DNA of 22,346 nt from an uncultured Clostridia bacterium (GTDB lineage: Bacteria > Bacillota > Clostridia > Christensenellales > Pumilibacteraceae): the NCBI GenBank assembly GCA_934277845.1, contig CAKQVV010000018.1:1-22346 (forward strand), in the 5' to 3' direction. The translations under genes were made by a program, and so were the position numbers. Of this stretch, positions 17,422 to 22,346 are shown piece after piece (within the stretch, counting starts at the first letter, position 1; each line of letters begins with the position of its first letter). A model generated the notes under the pieces. It had not been told where the DNA came from, searched no databases, and worked only from the letters and a program-made list of their open reading frames with translations.

Positions 17422-18354
17422 ATGCTTTATCCGATGAAACTCACGCTCGACGACGACGAAAAGGTACTTAACCTGGCAAAAGCGTTATCAAGCCCGATTC
17501 GCATAGACATACTGAAACTGCTGATATTTTCCAGCATGAGCGTCAAAGAAATCGCGCTCACGCTCGGTCAGCCGATTTCCAGCACCGCGCTGAACATTAA
17601 CCTGCTGGAACAAGCGGGCTTGCTGTTCACCGAGGTCAACTACACCACAACCGGCAAAACGCGCACTTGTTACCGCAGTTGCGACAAGATCGTCATCACA
17701 CTTTTCGATCAACTTCTCGAAATGCAGCACGAACGTTCGCTGAAAATCGAACATAATATCCCCATAGGCTCGTTTTCGTCATACGAAAATATCGTCGCGC
17801 CCTGCGGCATCGTGAGCAAGGACGAGCGTATCGGTCTTGACGACGACGTATCGCTGTTCTTCTCTCCGCGTCGGCACGAAGCCGCGCTCATGTGGTTCTC
17901 GAAAGGCAGAGTCGAATACCGCGTCGGTACTTCCGAAATAAAACAGGACATAAAACGGCTTGAACTCTCGTTCGAGGCTTGCTCCGAAGCGCCGCTGTAT
18001 AACAACGATTTCAAATCGGACATCACCGTGTGGATAAACGACATAGAGATAGGCACCTGGGTATGCCCCGGCGACTTCGGCGGACGGCGCGGACAATTCA
18101 ATCCGCCGTACTGGCCGAGCACGCACACGCAGTACGGCATACTCACCAACTGGCAGGTAACCGACTCGGGCACCACGATGAACAATCAGTTCATGAGTTA
18201 CGTCAACCTGAAAAACCTCGACGTGATGAGTAAACCATACGTTTCCGTCAAGATCGGCGTCAAGCACGACGCGGTGCATTGCGGCGGCATCAACATTTTC
18301 GGCACAAACTTCGGCGACTACGCCCAGGACATAATTTTCAGAATTATTTTTTAG
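17422..18354 (+). CDS. ArsR-like winged-helix regulator with C-terminal beta-rich domain
   Basis: The protein has 310 residues. Residues about 12-95 form an ArsR-type winged helix (LAKALSSPIRIDILKLL, then KEIALTLGQPISSTALNINL as helix-turn-helix). The remaining two thirds (about 140-310) form a beta-rich domain with SLFFSPRRHEAALMWF, DITVWINDIEIGTW and GDFGGRRGQFNPPYWPSTHT, a layout I recall from regulators beside glycosidase genes in Clostridia. This domain probably senses a sugar, but that is inference. It lacks the metal-binding cysteines expected of metal-sensing ArsR proteins. It is divergent from the glycan operon with a 379-bp shared control region, so it likely regulates that operon and itself. 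GAGGGA lies 6 nt before the ATG. Its TAG stop coincides with the end of a MITE-like element. Confidence 0.8.
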   Translation: MLYPMKLTLDDDEKVLNLAKALSSPIRIDILKLLIFSSMSVKEIALTLGQPISSTALNINLLEQAGLLFTEVNYTTTGKTRTCYRSCDKIVITLFDQLLEMQHERSLKIEHNIPIGSFSSYENIVAPCGIVSKDERIGLDDDVSLFFSPRRHEAALMWFSKGRVEYRVGTSEIKQDIKRLELSFEACSEAPLYNNDFKSDITVWINDIEIGTWVCPGDFGGRRGQFNPPYWPSTHTQYGILTNWQVTDSGTTMNNQFMSYVNLKNLDVMSKPYVSVKIGVKHDAVHCGGINIFGTNFGDYAQDIIFRIIF

Positions 18355-18631
18355 GGTTAGTTTAACTATCACTAATAATTTTTGCGGACAATATGACGGC
18401 TAATTATGCGTTAAACTCCGCTCCGCGCGACATCGGTACGCGTTCGGTCGTTTGCCTTTAATTATCTCGCCATCTTGACCGCAAAAACGCTTCGCGCCTT
18501 AAAAACTTGGATTTTTCGATGATTTCGTGCGTTGGGTTGCGACGGCGTACCGGGCGTACGCCTAGCAATCCAACGAGCGAAAGCGCGGAAAAGACTGTTT
18601 TTTAGGTTACTAGTGATGGCTAAACTAACCC
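18354..18631. mobile_element. MITE-like element with 25-bp TIRs and TA duplication
   Basis: The left end 18354-18378 (GGGTTAGTTTA...) and the right end 18607-18631 are inverted repeats matching at 22 of 25 positions. TA flanks both sides (18352-18353 and 18632-18633), as for IS630/Tc1-mariner-type insertion. No transposase is encoded. Two internal hairpins are present: 18380-18415 with 18450-18486, and 18523-18540 with 18565-18582, the latter enclosing GGCGTAC/GTACGCC. The 278-bp size and the lack of coding capacity mark it as a non-autonomous element. Confidence 0.8.
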
Positions 18632-18683
18632 TAGGGATATTAAAAGGATCAGTATTTCTCTCATAGCATGGGATCCCGCGAAG

Positions 18684-18707
18684 CAGCCGCACGAAATCGT
18701 GCGGCTG
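18684..18707 (+). terminator. Terminator downstream of the regulator and MITE
   Basis: CAGCCGCACGA pairs perfectly with TCGTGCGGCTG, followed by TTTCTC. It likely ends the regulator transcript; the MITE now lies between the gene and this terminator. Confidence 0.8.
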
Positions 18708-18733
18708 TTTCTCTGAATGACGCGGTAACAGTA

Positions 18734-18772
18734 AAACTGCTCGTTATAATTTTAAAATCGAACGAGCAGTTT
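18734..18772 (-). terminator. Terminator of the EEP-family gene
   Basis: AAACTGCTCGTT (18734-18745) and AACGAGCAGTTT (18761-18772) form a perfect 12-bp stem. On the minus strand a TTTTAC tract follows; on the plus strand CCGTTTTTA follows, so it may act in both directions. Confidence 0.8.
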
Positions 18773-18800
18773 CCGTTTTTATACTCTTTCCATCTGTTCT

Positions 18801-19883
18801 TTATGCCAACTTGAATTTCATCACCACGGGGTTGTGGTCGGAATAGGTAAAACCGGTGACTACGTTGTCCAGATAAGTGATCTCGACGTTTTTGCTCGTC
18901 AGAAATCCGTCGACGATAATGGTGAAGTTGCCCTCTTTATACGGCACGTCGCAGTTGCGGCAAGTGGGTTTCAGTCCGTCCGAATAATCGATCGCACGAA
19001 CCACGCCGGGATAAGATTCCAGCATTTCCGCAGGAAACGGCATCGCCCAACCGAAATCGACTTCCTCGCCGCCGTTGAGTTTTTGCGTGGAATCGCCCGT
19101 GAAATCGTGGTTGAAATCGCCGCCGACGACGCAATAATTGCCCTTTTCGTACTCGGACTGAATCTCGCCCAGCACCATGTTCATTTGCGCCGCGCGTATT
19201 TCGTCGCTGCCGCCGTAAGCGGACAAGTGCACGTTGACGAGCACCAGTTCTTTGCCGTTATCTACGGGCGTGCGCGACACGCTGTAACAGCGGTCGAGGT
19301 CGAGAAACTTGGAAAAGCCGGTGGAAATGGGCAGGCTGCGCCGTACCGACGAAGTAATCGTCGATTTCGAGAACGTCAGCATGCCGCTGTTGGACGCGCC
19401 GTGCGGCTCGAATATCGGATAGAACAGGTATGCCGAGTGATAATTCACCGCAAACACCGAAGAAAAACCGTCGAAGTACTCCTTCACTATCTCGCGCTCG
19501 TCGATCTTGTAACTGCGCGTCGAACCGGTGTCCGTTTCCTGAAAGAACGCAAAATCGGGATCGAACGACCTTACTTTTTCCGCTCCCGCCTTTATGCAAG
19601 CCTTTACGCTGTCCGCGCTCTTTGCCCGCGACTCCTTGCCGCCGTCCATAAAGAACGTAAAATCCGCGGTGTACGCTCCGAAACCGAGGTTTTGCGTGAC
19701 TACCGTGTACTCCGTGCCGGTCGTAACGGCTACGCTGCCCGTGCCCTCGGGCGTCAGCGCGAGTTTGTCCTCTATGCGCGAGTAGGACGCCACGACGTAA
19801 ATAACATAGCCGCCCACGACAAGCACTATCGCGCCCAGCACCGCACCTGCCGTAATCAATATTCTTTTCACGATTTTGTTCAT
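18801..19883 (-). CDS. Membrane-anchored endonuclease/exonuclease/phosphatase-family protein
   Basis: The protein has 360 residues. One N-terminal membrane segment (about 6-32) places the enzyme domain outside the cytoplasm. The EEP fold residues are all visible: N65 in TQNLGF, E116 in FFQETD, H219 in VNVHLSAY, D256 and N258 in GGDFNHDF, D325 in VDGF, and D349-H350 in YSDHNP. The family includes metal-dependent nucleases and phosphodiesterases, including lipid phosphatases and sphingomyelinase-like enzymes; the substrate cannot be told. The ATG at 19883 has GAGGG 6 nt before it and is preferred to a start 24 bp upstream. It lies 82 bp after the alkyltransferase gene. I see no clear promoter in that gap. 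Confidence 0.85.
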   Translation of the reverse strand: MNKIVKRILITAGAVLGAIVLVVGGYVIYVVASYSRIEDKLALTPEGTGSVAVTTGTEYTVVTQNLGFGAYTADFTFFMDGGKESRAKSADSVKACIKAGAEKVRSFDPDFAFFQETDTGSTRSYKIDEREIVKEYFDGFSSVFAVNYHSAYLFYPIFEPHGASNSGMLTFSKSTITSSVRRSLPISTGFSKFLDLDRCYSVSRTPVDNGKELVLVNVHLSAYGGSDEIRAAQMNMVLGEIQSEYEKGNYCVVGGDFNHDFTGDSTQKLNGGEEVDFGWAMPFPAEMLESYPGVVRAIDYSDGLKPTCRNCDVPYKEGNFTIIVDGFLTSKNVEITYLDNVVTGFTYSDHNPVVMKFKLA

Positions 19884-19965
19884 ACTTTCCCTCTGCTTTT
19901 TTCTCAACAGTTATAAATTGCGTTTTTGTTTCACGACGTAATCCGTATTTTATTATCCTTTACGC

Positions 19966-20469
19966 TCAACGCTTGCCGTTCTTTTCCGACTTTAACAAAG
20001 CCGCCTTATTGCTTATGCCGCCGCCGTAACCCGTGATTTTGCCGTCAGCGCCCATCACCCTGTGACAGGGCACGATAATGCAAACCGGGTTGCTTCCCAC
20101 CGCGCCGCCCACCGCCTGCGCGGACATGCGCGCAACGCCGCGTTCTTTTGCTATCATCATCGCGATGTCGCCGTAGGTAATCGTTTCGCCGTAAGGAATA
20201 CCGAGCATTATTTCCGTCACTCTTTTGCGGAAGTCCGATATTTCCCCGAGATCGAACGCCGGCGTAAACCCGGGATCGTGCCCCGCGAAATACTCGTCGA
20301 GCCACCGCTCCGTTTCGGCAAACACAGGCAAGTTCTTTCCCTCGCTCTCTCCGGATTTTCTCTCGTCGCGCGAGCGCGCGAATATAAGTCCCGTCAGGCT
20401 TTCTCCGTCCGAGTACATGATCATATCGTCGAAGCCGTCGGGCGTAAGGTACAATTTACTGTAAGTCAT
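19966..20469 (-). CDS. ogt: Methylated-DNA--protein-cysteine methyltransferase
   Basis: The protein has 167 residues. It repairs O6-alkylguanine in DNA by taking the alkyl group onto Cys135 in the invariant IVPCHRV motif; the enzyme is used once. Other family features are the helix-turn-helix region with PYGETITYGDIA (about 93-105), the QAVGGAVGSNP segment that holds the Asn hinge, and the C-terminal GYGGG..NKAALLK. The N-terminal part is short, as in Ogt/YbaZ-type single-domain proteins, and there is no Ada domain. GGAG lies before the ATG. The gene starts 24 bp after the MscS gene and is probably cotranscribed with it. Confidence 0.93.
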   Translation of the reverse strand: MTYSKLYLTPDGFDDMIMYSDGESLTGLIFARSRDERKSGESEGKNLPVFAETERWLDEYFAGHDPGFTPAFDLGEISDFRKRVTEIMLGIPYGETITYGDIAMMIAKERGVARMSAQAVGGAVGSNPVCIIVPCHRVMGADGKITGYGGGISNKAALLKSEKNGKR

Positions 20470-20493
20470 TTCGTTTTCTCCGTTTGTTTCCCG

Positions 20494-21318
20494 TCAGTCG
20501 TTTTTGACGTGGACGTCGAGCTGGTTGTACGGGATTTCGATACCGCTCTCGTCGAACGCGGTCTTGACCTGTTCCATCAGGTCGAAATACACCGTCCAGT
20601 AGTCCTCAGCCTTGCACCAGGCCTTGCTCGCCAGTACGATACTGCTTTCTCCGTGCGCGGAAATACGCGACGAAGGCTCGGGCGTCTGCATGATAAGCGG
20701 ATGTTTCGAGCAGATGTCGAGAAAAATTTCCTCGGCTTTCTTAAAGTCGGCGTTGTAGGAAATCGTGAACGAAATATCCACTCTTCTCGTGCCTTTCGCG
20801 GTATAGTTGACTATTTCGCCGGTGGACAACTTGCCGTTGGGCAAATACACGAGTTTGTTGTCATAGGTACGTATCGTCGTGTAGCAAATGCGAATATCCT
20901 CTACCGTGCCTTCGTAACCGTTAGCCTCGATATAATCGTCGTCGCGGAACGGGCGAGTGATAATCAGCAGTACGCCGCCGGCGAAGTTCGAAAGCGTACC
21001 GTTGACCGCCAAGCCGACGCCCACGCCCAAAGACGCGATGAGCGCCGTGATCGCGCCGGTATTGATGCCGAGATACCCGATGAGGCACACCACGACGATG
21101 ACTTTAAGCCCGACTTTGATAATATAACTCAACGTGCGGTAAAGCGTCTTGTCGACCTTGTGCTTTTCCTCGGCTTTCTTGCCGTGCTTTTCCACTTTCT
21201 TCGCGATAAAGTTGATAATCGCGAACGAAACGATAAGTAAAATTATCGCGATGACGATCTTGATGCCCGTGTTCAGCAGCCACGACTTCACCGTTTGCCA
21301 TATCTGATTCCAGTCCAT
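20494..21318 (-). CDS. Small-conductance mechanosensitive channel (MscS family)
   Basis: The protein has 274 residues, the compact MscS size. Membrane segments are at about 18-40, 63-84 and 88-125. The pore helix and signature are clear: GVGVGLAVNGTLSNFAGGVL, then ITRPFRDDDYIEANGYEGTVEDI and LPNGKLSTGEIVNYT of the beta domain. The channel opens under membrane tension to release solutes during hypo-osmotic shock. A GGACAGG-type binding site lies before the ATG. The flavodoxin gene ends 48 bp upstream; the alkyltransferase gene follows at 24 bp. Confidence 0.93.
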   Translation of the reverse strand: MDWNQIWQTVKSWLLNTGIKIVIAIILLIVSFAIINFIAKKVEKHGKKAEEKHKVDKTLYRTLSYIIKVGLKVIVVVCLIGYLGINTGAITALIASLGVGVGLAVNGTLSNFAGGVLLIITRPFRDDDYIEANGYEGTVEDIRICYTTIRTYDNKLVYLPNGKLSTGEIVNYTAKGTRRVDISFTISYNADFKKAEEIFLDICSKHPLIMQTPEPSSRISAHGESSIVLASKAWCKAEDYWTVYFDLMEQVKTAFDESGIEIPYNQLDVHVKND

Positions 21319-21366
21319 TTTATGCCTGTCCTTTTTCGTAATTCAGTCCGAAAAAAACATATTTCA

Positions 21367-21846
21367 TTACTGCACTCCGAGCGAACGCACCCACTCTTTC
21401 ATGTCCGCTTCGGACGCGCGGTTAAGCATCTTGCCGGGCTTGAATTGCGCTTTCGGCGCGACTTTTTCGAGCGCCGCCACAGTCCTGCCCATGCCGCTGC
21501 CGCCGCTTGTCGCAAACGGAATTACGGTCTTGCCCGCAAAATCATAACTCTCCAAAAAAGTGTCGATAATCGCGGGCGCGACGTACCACCATATCGGGAA
21601 ACCGACGAATACCACGTCGTAATCCGCCATATCCGCCAGTTTTTCTTTGATCGCGGGACGCGACGCGGGATCGTTCATCTCTATCGTGCTGCGGCTTTTC
21701 TTGTTCGTCCAGTCGAGATCCGCCGCGGTATACGGCACTTCGGGTTTTATTTCAAACAAGTCCGCGTCCGCGGCTCTGGCAAGTTTTCCTGCAACCGAAG
21801 CGGTAACTCCGCTTGCGGAAAAATACGCAACCAACTTCCTGCTCAT
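21367..21846 (-). CDS. Flavodoxin-family protein
   Basis: The protein has 159 residues. It binds FMN and carries electrons or acts as a quinone/flavin reductase-like protein in the cytoplasm. The phosphate loop is YFSASGVTASVAGKLA near the N-terminus, with S-G-V-T in place of the usual S-x-T-G-N-T pattern. The FVGFPIWWYVAPAIIDTF segment and the FATSGGSGMG loop near residue 120 complete the flavin site. The ATG at 21846 is preceded by GGAGG; an in-frame start further upstream would overlap the promoter. It has its own perfect sigma-A promoter and a palindrome over its leader, and may lead the MscS and alkyltransferase genes. Confidence 0.88.
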   Translation of the reverse strand: MSRKLVAYFSASGVTASVAGKLARAADADLFEIKPEVPYTAADLDWTNKKSRSTIEMNDPASRPAIKEKLADMADYDVVFVGFPIWWYVAPAIIDTFLESYDFAGKTVIPFATSGGSGMGRTVAALEKVAPKAQFKPGKMLNRASEADMKEWVRSLGVQ

Positions 21847-21855
21847 TGTTATGCC

Positions 21856-21876
21856 TCCGGAAAATATATTTCCGGA
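21856..21876. promoter_or_regulatory. 21-bp palindrome over the flavodoxin leader
   Basis: TCCGGAAA-ATATA-TTTCCGGA has perfect 8-bp arms. It lies just downstream of the -10 box, around the predicted transcription start, and one arm overlaps the GGAGG site (plus 21854-21858). It could be a repressor operator or an RNA hairpin that hides the ribosome binding site. Confidence 0.6.
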
Positions 21877-21879
21877 TAA

Positions 21880-21908
21880 ATTATACAACGGGCATGCGAT
21901 TATGTCAA
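21880..21908 (-). promoter_or_regulatory. Perfect sigma-A promoter of the flavodoxin gene
   Basis: On the minus strand TTGACA (plus 21903-21908), a 17-nt spacer, TATAAT (plus 21880-21885). This is an exact consensus with the ideal spacer, about 35 nt upstream of the start codon. Confidence 0.88.
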
Positions 21909-22011
21909 TACCCGTCGCGAAAATTATACAAACCCGCCGTTCTTCATGCCTGTTCTTCGCCGCCGCAACCGAAAACACCTGCGATTATGCGCATATTTGC
22001 GCAAAACAAAA

Positions 22012-22035
22012 GGCGGCGACACGAAAATCGCCGTC
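22012..22035 (-). terminator. Terminator of the alpha-galactosidase-like gene
   Basis: An 8-bp stem (22012-22019 with 22028-22035, one G-T pair) is followed on the minus strand by TTTTGTTTTG. It lies 42 bp after the stop codon of the gene at the right edge. Confidence 0.75.
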
Positions 22036-22077
22036 TTTCCCGATATATGCGCATATACGCATACGAGAATATTTGTT

Positions 22078-22346
22078 CTACACCTTTTTAATATGCCATA
22101 TCCAGCAGTCGTAGTCGATAAGCCGCGGTACGGTGAGTCCCGCGTTCATCAGTGCTTTGCCGCTCGCCGTCAGTCCGAGTTCTTCTATTTCGTACTCGTA
22201 ATCTTCGTTCAGTCCCGCAAGTTTCATTATGCGGTCGTGTCCGCACGGCTCGGCGCGGAAGCACTCGCCCACGACGTAAGCGCGGGTTTTGTCTTTCGAC
22301 ACAAGCATTTCGGCGAATCTCTCGACGCCGAACGGATCGATCAGCC
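22078..22346 (-). CDS. Probable alpha-galactosidase (GH36) C-terminal part, cut by the window edge
   Basis: The reading frame is open to the window edge, giving 88 residues plus the stop; the ATG at 22308 is internal. The visible part reads LIDPFGVERFAE, VSKDKTRAYVVGE, then LGLTASGKALMNAGL and DYDCWIWHI. This fits the C-terminal beta-sandwich of clostridial GH36 alpha-galactosidases, where a strand of S-K-D-K and a late G-x-x-L-M-N-x-G-L motif are typical. The catalytic barrel lies outside the window, so the call is tentative. Confidence 0.65.
   Translation of the reverse strand, partial: LIDPFGVERFAEMLVSKDKTRAYVVGECFRAEPCGHDRIMKLAGLNEDYEYEIEELGLTASGKALMNAGLTVPRLIDYDCWIWHIKKV

Noticed and set aside
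18462..18692. 76-codon minus-strand open frame across the MITE
   Set aside because: It runs through the element's hairpins and right inverted repeat, has no RBS or domain, and is best explained by chance.
20062..21240. Plus-strand open frame (392 codons) opposite the alkyltransferase and MscS genes
   Set aside because: It spans two well-supported minus-strand genes and shows no domain of its own.
1..22346. CRISPR array, tRNA, rRNA or phage genes
   Set aside because: I saw no regularly spaced direct repeats, no cloverleaf-like sequence, and no phage structural or integrase proteins.

Overview
The window looks like chromosomal DNA of a Gram-positive, probably endospore-forming or spore-lineage Clostridia-type bacterium of intermediate GC. 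The evidence is a SpoVT-like AbrB regulator, strong GGAGG-type ribosome binding sites, near-consensus sigma-A promoters, three lipoproteins with clear lipoboxes, and a CUT1 sugar ABC transporter with no ATPase gene beside it. I cannot assign a genus from sequence alone.

Layout. Positions 1-269 are non-coding: a perfect A/T-rich hairpin and two tandem copies of a GC-rich hairpin repeat. A spoVT-like gene (270-794, minus) faces away from a small DUF1934/YwiB-like gene (923-1291, plus). The small gene has a perfect sigma-A promoter placed so close to its ATG that the mRNA is probably leaderless. A strong bidirectional terminator (1307-1343) closes this part.

Positions 1382-17042 (all minus) form a glycan-utilisation locus. 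In order of transcription it encodes a cytoplasmic GH2 glycosidase, an unusually large sugar-binding lipoprotein, two CUT1 permeases, a GH43-like lipoprotein with a probable C-terminal F5/8C domain, and a 2627-residue lipoprotein built of repeated lectin-like beta-sandwich modules. A sigma-A promoter at 17108-17136 starts the locus. The gene pairs are coupled or closely spaced, apart from a 111-bp gap before the GH43 gene that may hold a second promoter. I infer that the surface lipoproteins bind and trim a plant or host polysaccharide, the binding protein and permeases import the products, and the GH2 enzyme finishes the job inside. A divergent regulator (17422-18354, plus), an ArsR-like winged helix joined to a beta-rich sensor-like domain, is the likely local controller.

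Downstream of the regulator is a 278-bp MITE-like element (18354-18631) with 25-bp terminal inverted repeats, a TA target duplication and two internal hairpins, inserted exactly in the regulator's stop codon. The rest (18801-22346) is a set of minus-strand genes: a membrane-anchored endonuclease/exonuclease/phosphatase-family protein, an Ogt-type DNA alkyltransferase, a small MscS channel and a flavodoxin. The flavodoxin has a perfect sigma-A promoter and a 21-bp palindrome over its leader. The window ends in the C-terminal part of a probable GH36 alpha-galactosidase.
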